From: Zea mays
Taxonomy: Eukaryota > Streptophyta > Magnoliopsida > Poales > Poaceae
Direction of reading: 5' to 3'
Length of the DNA stretch: 64,000 bases
Assembly (NCBI RefSeq): GCF_902167145.1
Contig: NC_050097.1
Coordinates: 47,848,095-47,912,094 of the forward strand
In this document: in pieces, positions 23,999 to 34,959 of the stretch
Position numbering within the stretch: the stretch's first letter is position 1
Layout of the letters: the number at the start of each line of letters is the position of its first letter
Position numbers and translations under genes: made by a program
Notes under the pieces: model-generated
What the model saw: only the letters and a program-made list of their open reading frames with translations
Told to the model about the DNA's origin: nothing
Databases searched by the model: none

Positions 23999-25088
23999 GG
24001 CAGCCCCTGCCCTCTCCCTTCTCTTCCCCCACGCCATCTCTCCTCTGCTCGGGCTCTCCTTGGTGCGCTGCTGTGGAGCCATCCCTCTCTTCTCTTCTCC
24101 CATGGCAGCAGCGAGGATCCCTTCCCATGGCCATGGAGCCCTCAAACCTGCAGCAAACACACCTCACGTTCAGGAATTCCAAGGAAGAAGAAGACTCCCC
24201 TGTCCATGACGTGTGGGTCCAAGGCCAAGGGTAATGTTGCTTCAAAATCCAGATTTCGTATTATCTTCTAAAATTCATATCTTGAGTTTGGTAGTTCCAA
24301 AAATCACGAAACTTGTTTTGTTGCCTTCCTTATGAAATTCTCTGTCTATTAGATCTATAGGTTGGTATGTTTTAGTGGAAAAATTGTTCTGTAGAAATTC
24401 ATATTTAAAAACTGGTTTAGAGAATAAACGAACTTGCTTCTCTCCATAATTTTATTTATAAAAATCCAAAAATGATGAAACCTATTTTGTTAGTCAGATG
24501 TTGTCATACTCCATCTAGGGAAAATATAAAACTTATAGGTTGTTCACTGTTTTCTTGGTGTGTTAATTAAAACATGTTAAATAGGAAAAAGATGATTGTT
24601 TTGATTGTTATTTTTGGATCTGTAGCTCCAGTGCTTCAAATGGATTGAAATTTTTACAGTAGACCCTCTGTGTGATGCTTAGTGACTGGTAAAAATTTCA
24701 TGAATTGTGGTGCATGTATGGTTAAGTTAGTGATTTAGCTTGTTTAATGCACCTTGAGTAGTTTTAAATGGTTTATAAATAATATATGGATGTAAAAATG
24801 GAAAATGATGTTCCACTGTCCTTGTATGATATTATAGTAGCCTAAGAAAACTTAATATGGTCATGCATCCACAGAAAATAATTAATTTTAGAATTAACTT
24901 GCTCTCACAAGCTTTATTGCATTAACAATTTGTTATTTTTGTATTAAATAAAATATAAAATCTGGGCATGTGAAATTTATACATTGGTCATGAATTGTTA
25001 TTACCTATGCCTCATAAAAATTCCAGCTCCAAATTAGATAGTTTCATATGGTGCTAAAATGACACCCATTTTATAATTATAAGAACAA

Positions 25089-25188
25089 CTAGTAGGGTGC
25101 CCGTGCGTTGCAACGGAACCGAATAATAACACGATAACTTACATGTCTCTGTTGTATGTTATAGATATGTGCCCGTGCGTTGCGACGG
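25089..25188 (-). repeat. Helitron 3' terminus with a tandemly duplicated terminal motif
   Basis: The motif GTGCCCGTGCGTTGCAACGG at 25097-25116 recurs with one change at 25169-25188, 72 bp further in. The adjoining words GTCTCTGTTGTATGTT occur at 25145-25160 and again near 25313. Only the outer copy is joined to CTAG. Confidence 0.8.
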
Positions 25189-25619
25189 AAGTAAAAGATT
25201 TGTATGAAACATTAATATGGAACGACAAATATCACTATAATATGCAAAATCCGTGTGGCAAACATTATCAATATCACACTAATCAGCTAATCCTTTTTAG
25301 CGACATCGATAAGTCTCTGTTGTATGTTTGCAGGGATGACATATCGGCACGAATTATCCTCATAACTTAACAGATCAATCACAAAGTTCCTTCGAACAAT
25401 CTTTACATTAATATACAACACACCAACAACGATAACAGTGCCCAGCGGTCGAACTATTTTGGTACTTGCGGCCCTCCAACGACATTGTTTCCACCCTTAA
25501 GGATTAGTAAAATATGATAAGGTCGACCGCGAACTAATATGATAAGGTCGACAACGAACATGCATGGCAGAGCAAGACTCCATGCAGGGAGAGAGAGAGT
25601 AAGAAGGAAAGACAAACCT

Positions 25620-25720
25620 GAGGTGCCGCTGCTGTTGCCGGAAACTGGCCGGCGTTGGCGTGAGGAAGAAGGTGCCGCTGCTGTTGGCAGAAACTGGTCT
25701 GCGTTGGTGTGAGGAAGAAG
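25620..25720. repeat. Two-copy ~51-bp tandem repeat in the Helitron
   Basis: GGTGCCGCTGCTGTTG..GAAACTGG..GCGTTGG.GTGAGGAAGAA occurs twice head to tail, with several differences between copies. A second small duplication, GGTCAGTGTAATGGATTAAG, occurs near 26037 and 26078. There are no convincing genes in 25190-26320. Confidence 0.75.
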
Positions 25721-26322
25721 AGAACTCACAACAATCTGGAGGCGCGAAAAAAGAGAGGAGATAGAAACTTAGGGTGTGGCTACATTTATAGCCAGTGAGG
25801 ACACTGTCGATTTCCACCTTCCATCAATGGAGAAAGTTGGAAAGAATAGAGATCCCCACATTCAAGGAAACAGAGCAGAGGAAGATATAGAAAGAGATCC
25901 ACCTCAGCTAAAATTACGGAGGTAAATATGGCAGTCGCACTACAGACATAAGGCAGGCTATCTTCTAAATGGAGCAAAATCATAAACCCAAAATAGTAGT
26001 CAAATCTGTTCAAACAAAATTTCCTATCAATATGGCCGGTCAGTGTAATGGATTAAGAAAATGAACCACACACAGCTCGGTCAGTGTAATGGATTAAGAA
26101 AATGAACCCTAGCAGAAAGTAAAGTGGACCATTAGCAATGTAGCCAGGAGCGTAGAGCGGGCGGACCACATAAAATGTGTAGCTGAAGTAAGTGATAAAA
26201 ATATGGCTAGTTCAGATCCATAAATTCTAGAAACAAGTGATAAAAATATGGCTGATTTCACAGTTTAGAAAACTATTTCACAACTGTCTAGAAACAAGTG
26301 ATAAAATATAGATTGGCCAGTG

Positions 26323-26418
26323 ATAAGGCTGCTGGCAAGGCATGGTACAAGACCATGGTCACGGACAGCGACTACACCGAGTTTAAGAACTTCTCAAAGT
26401 GGCTCGGCGTGACTCAGT
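26323..26418 (+). pseudogene. Unidentified captured 3'-terminal exon in the Helitron
   Basis: A plus-strand frame reads [17 protein letters not shown] then [11 protein letters not shown] and would end in TGA across the hAT duplication (CAG|TGA). A CAG acceptor-like site precedes it at about 26318-26322. The composition looks like a real protein C-terminus, but I do not recognise the family. The hAT element landed exactly at its stop codon. Confidence 0.45.
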
Positions 26419-27229
26419 TATAGGTGTACATTTGGGCCGGGCCTGATGGGCCGGCCCGAAGCACGGTAAAAAAAGCACGGCCCAGGCACGACACGGCACG
26501 AAATATTTTAGTGCCGGGCCGGCACGGCCCGATATATCGGGCCGGGTTTGGGCCGAGGTCAGGGCCCATGGGCGGGCACGAGCACGACCCGTTTAAGGCA
26601 GGCACGAAATGGCCCATATAGAGGCACGAAAAGGCCCATATATTTATTAAAATCACACTTCATTCCACACTTTCATGTACTTAATAAAGAACACAAATCT
26701 ATAGATAATGTTAGTTAGATGTTTTTTGTAGCTTTGAGTTAGAGTATGTGATGTAATTTTATTTTTGTTATGAACATTAGATAATAAACTGAACTTACGA
26801 ACTTTATTTAGAGCTGATTATACTCTTTTTCTTTCTAACAAAATGATTTGTAAGCGAGGTAGTTATTGCATAGCATCAGTAACTTAATACAATTATTAAG
26901 TTTGCTTTTAGTCAAATTTATTTGTCTTACTAAATTTGTTTTGAATTTCGGGCCCTGATGTGAATTTCGGGCCAAAAACTGCATTTCGGGCCAAAAATTG
27001 AATTTCGGGCCCTAATGTGAATTTCGGGCTTTTATAATTTCGGGCCGCCCGAAATGAGCCCAGCACGTTTAAGCAATTACGGGCCGGGCCGTGGGCCGAG
27101 GGCTAGGCCCATGGGCCGGCCCGGCACGGCCCGAAATTCAAACGGGCCGGGCCGGCCCGAAATTCAAACAATACGGGCCTTTTCGGGCTTGGGCCGGGCC
27201 GGGCCGGGCGGCCCGAATGTACACCTATA
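26419..27229. mobile_element. hAT-type non-autonomous element (811 bp), GGCC-rich
   Basis: Terminal inverted repeats TATAGGTGTACATT..GGGCCG are flanked by a perfect 8-bp duplication GACTCAGT (26411-26418 and 27230-27237), which is diagnostic of the hAT superfamily. Both subterminal regions are packed with GGGCCGGGCC, GGCCCG and GGCACG words. The AT-rich middle has a GAATTTCGGGCC repeat near 26940-27040. There is no transposase ORF. The architecture is similar to the rice nDart family, though the terminal sequence is not identical to what I recall of nDart. Confidence 0.88.
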
Positions 27230-28259
27230 GACTCAGTGAGCGGCAAGGGTAGTTAAGTTGTCTGAACTGTGCTTGGATTTGTGCACTGATGCTTTGGCGC
27301 AACCTTCTTTGTATCACGAATGCGCTGGTCCTTGCTGAAAATGGTTTACAGAAAAAGAAAACAGGAATACTCGTTACAAGAAAAGATGGGATTAGAAATA
27401 TTTAGATAGCAGATGGGGATTGGAGGGCACAACACGAACCTTCCCTGGTATCTTCGTATCTAAGCAAGCCCTGAAGTTCCTTCTGCTCGGTTGCCAAGCG
27501 GCAGCACAGATAGGCCAGTAGACCATCTCCAGATCCTGCAGTTCTTGAGAGGTATCATTTGCTCAAATTATCTCTTAATCACTACTTTTGGAACGCAGGA
27601 ACTTTGTAGGATGATGATATATGAATTTCACAGAATATAGTTGAAAAATACAGGATTAAGGAAATTATCCTTTGATGTAAAGAATGCCTTACAAGTTCAA
27701 GTATTTCCCATTTGCTGTGACGTTGAAGAAAGAAAACACCATATTTGTGAGACAAAGAGGTCAATCAAATATTAAATACACAACTTAGTTGGCTGGCTAT
27801 ATATGACATGAGAATAACTGAAATTAAAGATCAAGCATTCGAATGTCTAGACAACATTGTAAATTTGAACCCATTTAAACTCAAGAATAACTGAAAGATC
27901 AAGCATTCGAATGTCTAATAAAACCACTCATTAAAGTTCAGATCCATAAATACAAGTGAACGTGATCAAACTAACCCTTATGAATGATTATATAAAGTGT
28001 TCCCTTGGTAGAACATGCCTGTCGAAATCATATCCAGACCGAGACGGTTACACCCTTCATCATCAAGGAAAAAGACAGACCTCACGGGTATCTTCAACTT
28101 TCAAATTCCCCGAACACAAAGACTAAAACAAACGGACGTCGCTGCTGACGGCAATCACAAAGTGGAATGTAAAATAATAGGACAAAGATTTAATTCATTC
28201 CCACAGGCGAGTGCTCCCTGGATCAATTCGATATATATCAACTGACCTTATATTCTATC

Positions 28260-29187
28260 CAAATCGAAATCCTGTGGGCAGGCAGCCCATGCAGTAATGA
28301 CACCTGACATCCATGGCACAACAACAGGGGCAGTCGGATGAGAATCTCTGTATGGCTCTGGGTACCGGTCTTTGAAGTTTAATCTAGGGTGGTCAGCCTG
28401 AAATGCAAACCAATACAGCCAAAATTACTTCTCTGGTGGAACAAGATCCATTCTGGTAATGTATACATGAATGGAATACAAGAACAGCATCTCACCATTA
28501 AGTATCTAAAGGGAATTTCTTAAAGAAAGAAAGAACCTGAATATTCATTCAGATTTCCTCACATGGTCAAAACTTGGAAATAAAAAAATATGAATGCTAA
28601 GTCATGAAAGAATAAATTCAAGAAAACTAAAATAGCATTTTATAGTTTCAGACCATCATGTACAAACATTAGATCTCAAACGTGCATAAAAGGGAGAGAA
28701 ACTACTTCTGGGCATGAATTATTTTAGATAAGAGAGCAGATTTTGTGCAGCAGCAGGTCTGCTGGGAGTGCTTCCTCCTCAAGGAGACTGTCAACGTCTT
28801 GCTTGTGGAGAGTGATGATTCAACCAGGCAGGTCGTCAGTGCCCTGATTCATTGCTGCATGTACCAAGGTTTGTTTATCCCAATTCATCCTTCAGTCGTT
28901 GTCAAATGATGAATTTTTTGTCAGTTCCATTTTTGGCTGAAGTGTTACTAACCAGTAGATTTATTTTGCCAAAACAGTCACCTACCACCTCTTCAATTTT
29001 CTGGAACTCTACAATCTCAGCCAAAGCACCACCTAAGGCTAAAATACAGATCGTGTGCTAAAAAATTGCGTGTACCTTGTTATCTATGGATGGAGAATTT
29101 GGTGCGAACCATGTGTCCTGCAGCTCACTCTGGCAATGCGCGAAGTAAGAGTTGATGAACACCCATGCCTCTCGGTTTGCTTTCAAA
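28260..29187 (-). pseudogene. Two spliced exons of an unidentified captured gene in the Helitron
   Basis: On the minus strand the first exon (about 29187-29076) reads [18 protein letters not shown] then [17 protein letters not shown], and stops at a GT donor (AACAAG|GTACAC). After an intron with a TTTCAG acceptor, the second exon (28403 to about 28260) continues in phase with ADHPRLNFKDRYPEPYRD then HPTAPVVVPWMSG. Correct splice borders and phase argue for a genuine captured gene segment. I do not recognise the protein. The PRR-like exon on the other strand lies inside this intron. Confidence 0.5.
28750..28868 (+). pseudogene. Captured fragment of a PRR37/PRR73-type pseudo-response regulator
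   Basis: The plus-strand frame reads CWECFLLKETVNVLLVESDD then STRQVVSAL then HCCMYQ, and ends at a GT donor (CCAAG|GTTTGT). This is the first exon border of the pseudo-receiver domain of grass PRR37-like circadian/flowering-time proteins, which have near-identical WERFL and VLLVESDDSTRQVVSALL segments. Only ~40 codons remain, so it cannot function. It lies opposite to the Helitron orientation, so it was captured inverted relative to the APRT fragment. Confidence 0.8.
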
Positions 29188-30020
29188 CTGTCTAAAAGAT
29201 GTCAGCATTCCACTTCTCAGTCCTGCCCAAAAAATGGTATTCTAAAGCAACAAAAGAGCCCCCAAACATTAGGATTTCTATGGATACACGGGCATATACC
29301 TGCAAATGGTATTCTAAACCAACAAATAGCTCTAGAAATGTGAGCCCCCCAAATTTGCTACAAATTAAAGAATAGAAGCTGAGGAACAAAACATTCTATG
29401 AAGATTAAAGAGTAACCAATCAATGAAAATATTAAGGGCCAAAGTCAGACGCTAAGGATTTTTTACAGGGAAAACAAAAGAAATTATTAAGGGCCTTACA
29501 TTATACATTTTAGTCAGTTAGAAGTTGTTATTACTGATCACTGAAACAAAAGTAATTGAATCAGCAAAAAACAAGGGCCTCTAGAATGCTGAGGAAGATG
29601 ACTTCTTGTTCAAGACAATGCTACTCACATGATACTTCAACTGCAAGGATTATGATTCAAATTATGCTCAAATAAGTTTACATAAATAACATTGTAGTGT
29701 CAAGGCAAGGTAGTAATCCAACGTCATGTTATAAGTCCATGAATATGACTGTGCAAGGACACATCAAAATTGCACAGGGCTATTCACTGGTCCATGTTTG
29801 GCTTTCAGCTAAAAAAAGGAACATCCTAAAGATTGATGCTTGCTGCTTAACTGAACAAAAACAAAGCAGAGGTCACAGATTATCATACCATATAAATCCC
29901 AAAGAGCTCAAGCAAAGAAATTAGCTCGGTGAAGTAGTATAAGTAAATTGTTGCAGGGTAGCTATGAGTATCCTCAAACAATATGGATCTGTCGAGCGGA
30001 AAGTGGGCAGATCAGATCAC

Positions 30021-30149
30021 CTTGTATAGGTTGATCTTCGTGATCTGACAGGAGACGTCACACCAGGTGGTATTGGCAACCTTGTATCCTATGCCCCACT
30101 CTGGCAGGATCTGCACCACGTCAAACAAATTCTTCCTCCTCTTGTATAC
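30021..30149 (-). pseudogene. Captured exon similar to mitochondrial ribosomal protein S34 (copy 1)
   Basis: The minus strand reads YKRRKNLFDVVQILPEWGIG then YKVANTTWCDVSCQITKINL and YK, ending at a GT donor (TACAAG|GTGATC). Plant S34-like proteins have the same NLFDV..LP.WGIGYK..K..W..VSY.ITKINLYK pattern, from memory. S34 is a component of the mitochondrial small ribosomal subunit. It is one exon only, with no start or end. Confidence 0.6.
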
Positions 30150-30763
30150 AAGAGTAGTTCAGATTTTAGTTAGATTGCAGATATGGGCATACATAGAGTC
30201 AAAATGAAGTCGCATAAATTTTTTTCCTTCAGGCCTGCTAGCAACAGTTTGGAAGAAACCTCTGAGTGGGACATTAATCACAAAAAAACACAAAATAGTC
30301 AGAGCCCTGATAGGAACATCAGAAACCAGAGCATTCAAAAGGTTATGTATACACAGTAAAACAAACATATAGCTCCACTATGTCAAAAATGTGGTGTAGG
30401 CGTTTTCTTTCATTTTCATGATGACTAAACTGCACAAGGATATTACCTGCACAACAACATACCATAATAGAAAAAGAGCTAATTTTAGGTGACCTGGGCA
30501 GTGGATTAAATTAAACAGTCCCCATGTCTACCCATAATGCTTTATTTATGCCAGTGGAAGCATGTCCTCACACACGCATGAAAAATAACGACATTATATC
30601 TCCTACCACATACCAGGTTCTCAGGTTTGACTTTAAAAATCCCAAAGAGCTCAAGCAAAGAAATTAGCTCGGTGAAGTAGTATAAGTAAATTGTTGTAGG
30701 GTAGCTATGAGTATCCTCAAACAATATGGATCTGTCGAGCGGAAAGTGGGCAGATCAGATCAC

Positions 30764-30892
30764 CTTGTATAGGTTGATCTTCGTGATCTGACAGGAGACG
30801 TCACACCAGGTGGTATTGGCAACCTTGTATCCTATGCCCCACTCTGGCAGGATCTGCACCACGTCAAACAAATTCTTCCTCCTCTTGTATAC
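30764..30892 (-). pseudogene. Captured S34-like exon (copy 2, in the tandem duplicate)
   Basis: This is identical in reading to the exon at 30021-30149, offset by exactly 743 bp. Transcription through the Helitron could in principle splice both copies. Confidence 0.6.
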
Positions 30893-32058
30893 AAGAGTAG
30901 TTCAGATTTTAGTTAGATTGCAGATATGGGCATACATAGAGTCAAAATGAAGTCGCATAAAATTTTTTTCTTCAGGCCTGCTAGCAACAGTTTGGAAGAA
31001 ACCTCTGAGTGGGACATTAATCACAAAAAAACACAAAATAGTCAGAGCCCTGATAGGAACATCAGAAACCAGAGCATTCAAAAGGTTATGTATACACAGT
31101 AAAACAAACATATAGCTCCACTATGTCAAAAATGTGGTGTAGGCGTTTTCTTTCATTTTCATGATGACTAAACTGCACAAGGATATTACCTGCACAGCAA
31201 CATACCATAATAGAAAAAGAGCTAATTTTAGGTGACCTGGGCAGTGGATTAAATTAAACAGTCCCCATGTCTACCCATAATGCTTTATTTATGCCAGTGG
31301 AAGCATGTCCTCACACACGCATGAAAAATAACGACATTATATCTCCTACCACATACCAGGTTCTCAGGTTTGACTTTAAAAACGTCGGTTTACCAATTCA
31401 TCTGCATTACCACCTAAATGCAAAAAAAGAGAACCTAGAGTTTTTTTACACGCAATGCATGAGTACATAAACATTTTCAGACGGTCCTATTACAGTTTTT
31501 ATGCATAAGATAAGGGAATGTGGGACGGTTTTTCTTTTATATGCATTAGTAGGAACATTTGTTGTGACACTCTTTATGAGTCTAACATGACCTGTTTTGA
31601 ATAGAAACATCTATTTGTGCATATAGAGGTCTCATTTTCTGAAGAATAACTAACCATTATCTTAAATATGGGATAATAATCAATTCCAAGAGAGCTCAAT
31701 CACGTGATAGCTATTTAACATTGCACACTGGCGGATACGATTCCCCTTCATACAACAAACCACAGCAAAGAGATGTCAAATGATACTTAGATTGCCAGAA
31801 ATTACAATTCCTTGAAAGGCATATACAGCAGCAGAGCTTGCTAAATAAATGAGGTGGGGGCAGGACGGGCTTTTTAATATCAGAATAAATATTGAAACAA
31901 AAAGAAGATTCAGTTCAGTGCAATGTTTACTGAAAGCTACAGTTGTGAGAAGAGAATTGTCACCACGAATTTAAAAATACACAACTTCAGAAAAAATCAA
32001 TTAGATAACTCTGGTAGCCTACAACATAGTAAAAAAATATAGCACAAAATGAGCTCAC

Positions 32059-32197
32059 CGATAAGTTTGACAGCTGCGCACTGGTGGCAATAAGATCATC
32101 GACTACAAGAGCTCGATCGTTGGCCTGTACAGCCCCAACATGCATTTCTATCTTATCAGTGCCAAATTCCAGAGAATTTTCTTCAGAGATCACCTCA
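32059..32197 (-). pseudogene. Captured exon of adenine phosphoribosyltransferase (APRT), with internal deletion
   Basis: The minus strand reads GEVISEENSLEFGTDKIEMH then VGAVQANDRALVVDDLIAT, the plant APRT segment leading into the PRPP-binding loop (VVDDLIATGGTL). APRT salvages adenine to AMP using PRPP. Right after DLIAT about 11-13 bases of the loop codons are missing. The following TGCGCAGCTGTCAAACTTATCG, which would give C-A-A-V-K-L-I, is then out of phase before a GT donor at 32058. A TAG acceptor precedes the exon. The fragment lies on the Helitron's own strand. Confidence 0.85.
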
Positions 32198-33478
32198 CCT
32201 AGTCGATAGATAAAAGTGTTAGCTATCTCATCCATGATGAACTCAGAAGTAACGGGGCACATACCGTTGCAAACCCATAAAAATAGAAAGCATCACCAAA
32301 TATGTAATATGGGAAATCAAAGAATGTATTGACGAAAAAACATTCTGAAAAATCCTATTACTTTGCATTAGTACCAATAACCATCTCCTTCATACACATG
32401 ATAATTAAGAGGTGCATATGGGCAGATCATAATTTGCACTGAAGGAGATAAAATGCAATGGAAAGATTGAAAGGGACAAAATGAGATCTCTGATAGGTAA
32501 AACTCGTTGATTGCTAATTGAGACACACACCTACTAAAAAATAAATTGAGCAGTTGTTGGTAATGTACTGGTACTCAGTGCTAAAAATGTGGCTTTCCAT
32601 GAGGATTGCCTCCATGAGCCCAGTGCTATATGGGTTCGGACTGGATAGTGATGGCCTCCATGACCACACACAAGTATGGAACAGCAAAATCATTTACTGT
32701 CAGCTAAAAATACAGTCAAGCTGATGCAACATCAGCAAGCAGCGGGGGAGCCAACAAGGCAGCAGGAGCTGCTCCGCCAGTTGGTGTTCAACAACATGTG
32801 CTCTTTCCAGGAAGCGAGGAATGGACCCCACATTGACAATAGGTACGGTACTATTGCAAGCTAAGTTCATTGATTTCACAGGAAAAATGCAGGACATTCC
32901 AATTACTTAATCAGAGGCAACTGTAATTTCAGCCTATCTTCTGAATTTGAAACAGTCTGCAACTGTAACCAAACCGAAACTATACAAGCTACCAAACTCT
33001 AACAAAACTTTTCTGAATCTGAAACAGTCTGAATCTAACGCCTTTTCTAACGGCCTCTTAAGTGTTCGATCTGACACCTTTACTCTGTGCTCATGAGCAG
33101 AGTAGTTAAGCTGACGAATAAAAGCATGATGAAGGGCATTGTAACCTGGATGTGCATTTTTGTTTCAGCTAGGAGAATGGACATTCACAATGTTTTGGTG
33201 TCTCATGACGTTCAGTTGCTAGCTTGCGGCGTACAGCCTGTAGTTAACTATCTTCAGAGACCCGGTTTCATTTATACACTAAAAACAGGCTGACACCTTA
33301 TCCATGTGAAATTTTATAGTAGGACGCACCTTTGAGATGAGCAGAACTGCGGCGAATCGGTGAACAGAACGGCGGTGAATCAGTGAATCCGAGGAGTGGG
33401 GATGGGTTGGAGGCCTCGCCTCTGTCCATCATTTTAATAGCAGTCCGCAAGTATGGAATTTAGCATTTTCAGGAGACG

Positions 33479-34600
33479 TTGTCCACTTCCACAATCCTAA
33501 CATTCTCCTCCAGACCCCTCTCCATCGCCTCCTGCACGGCAAGCGCAACACACCACACGCGTTTGTCAGTTCCTTCCCTCGTTGGAAGAAGGGCAGTGCT
33601 CTGCTCACCTTCCAGGACCGCAGGTGCTGCGGGGAGCGTTGGCTCTGCGGCGTGGCGGCAGCCTGGTCATGGCGCTCGGGGAGGCCGTCTGCGGTGCCGT
33701 GGCCGAGGGCGGGTCGTCCAGGCAGGACCTACAGGAGCTCGTCGTCGAAAATGGAGGACCTCTTGCCGCTGCTAGATCCCATCGCGTGCGAAAGGAGGAA
33801 TGGGTGATCCCATCGCTGGGGCGTGGAGCAGGGTTGCGCAGCAGCGCAGGGGCCTGATGACGTGGCAAATGTCATCGTCGCAATCACCAGACGGGAGAGA
33901 GGCCACGGAGGCGTGGGCCGTGGACGACATGGGCCACGCTTTGACGTCGAGAACGGAGCTCCTCCGCCGTCGTCCCTCCCGCTTGTACCCAGGCGTCGTC
34001 CCTCCCGCTCAAACCCATGTCGCGCCCTCCTGCGCCGCCAAACCCGCCACAGCCGTTCGCGAGCAGTTTGATTCCGTCGATTTGGGCGCCGTCACCTCCT
34101 TCCATGTAGAGCACGAGAGCAAGGGGGAGCGGGGCGCCGACTTTTCCTTCCATGTAGAGTGCGAGAGCAGGGGAGAGCGCGGAGCGCGGATCGAGGCCGC
34201 CGTCCGCGAGCAGTGATTCCGTCGATTTGGGCACCAGCAACTCCTTCCATGTAGAGCGCAAGAGCAGGGGAGAGCAGGGCGCCGACTTTCATGGAGCGGA
34301 TCGATTGGCGTTGGCGAGGCCTCGCCTTCCATGTAGAGCGCGAGAGATGGAGATGCACGGACAGTGATTCCGTCGATTTGGGCGCCGGCGTCTCGCCTTC
34401 TATGTAGAGCGGAGCGCCTGCGGTAGAGAGCACGGATTGTGGTAGAGAGCGGGGATTGCGGGAGATAGAGGACGCGGGCGCTGATGATGTCGGGCGGGGA
34501 GGGGGCGCCGGGACGAGGAGATCTCGCGGGCGGGCGAGATTTCCGCGGCGAGGACGACCGGTGGGAGGACGGGGCTGTGATGTGCGGGGCGGGGGCATGG
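33479..34600. other. GC-rich 5' subterminal region of the Helitron with degenerate repeats
   Basis: Several overlapping open frames exist on both strands but none shows a recognisable domain. Between about 34070 and 34430 the words GATTCCGTCGATTTGGGC and CCTTCCATGTAGAGC recur four to five times at irregular spacing. This is a local repeat cluster near the Helitron start. A short ATG frame on the minus strand (near 33780) ends after about 17 codons. I see no supportable gene. Confidence 0.55.
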
Positions 34601-34959
34601 CGTAGAGTGGTGGACGCCCTCGTTGTTGTCTTATAGAGTAGTAAAGATTAGTGAAAAATTAGAAGTAAACAAGGGCATGCATGTTTCTTGAAATACTTAA
34701 GTGCCTTGATATAAATTGAAACTTTACAACTAGGTCATAATGATTTGAATTTAAGAAATTGGTGATAGTATCTCTCTATGAGTTTGCTTGGTGATTTAGT
34801 TAAGTGCTCTTGTGCTAGCAAACTGAAATTTGTGGGTGTACAGTTTTGGTTGTGTGAGTAATCTAGTAAAGTAAAGTGTGTTCTCTATAGATATGTGCTA
34901 TATAAAAGTTATAGTTTACTTGTGTACGTAGCTTGTCCTAAAAATGCATGAGCTAAGAA

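Larger units (their letters stand above)
29899..31382. repeat. 743-bp tandem duplication inside the Helitron
   Basis: Unit 1 (about 29899-30640) and unit 2 (about 30641-31382) match at more than 98% by eye, with an exact period of 743 (AAAGAGCTCA at 29901 and 30644). Each carries one S34-like exon. The few differences include GTTGCAGGG versus GTTGTAGGG near the starts and one base in the A/T run near 30220/30963, so the duplication is recent. Confidence 0.92.
25089..34647 (-). mobile_element. Helitron (9559 bp) carrying captured gene fragments
   Basis: On the minus strand it begins TCTTTACTACTCTATAAG and ends ..GCACGGGCACCCTACTAG, flanked by A on the 5' side and T on the 3' side with no target duplication. 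That is the Helitron signature. Just before the CTAG lies a short hairpin (stem CCGT/ACGG, 25101-25116 on the plus strand). The sister LTR at 42224/42225 preserves the uninterrupted AA|TT site, so both ends are exact. There is no RepHel protein, so it is non-autonomous. Inside are exons resembling APRT, a PRR37-type regulator and an S34-like ribosomal protein, unidentified exons, a 743-bp tandem duplication and a hAT element. Stretches 31383-32058 and 32198-33470 show nothing I can name. Confidence 0.93.

Noticed and set aside
33582..34598. Overlapping GC-rich frames on both strands near the Helitron 5' end
   Set aside because: Open because of GC richness and local repeats; no recognisable domain and frames conflict between strands. 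Described as a region only.
25089..34647. Interpretation of this insertion as a TIR transposon (MULE or CACTA)
   Set aside because: The ends are not inverted repeats and there is no target duplication; the empty site in the sister LTR shows a simple A|T insertion, as for Helitrons.
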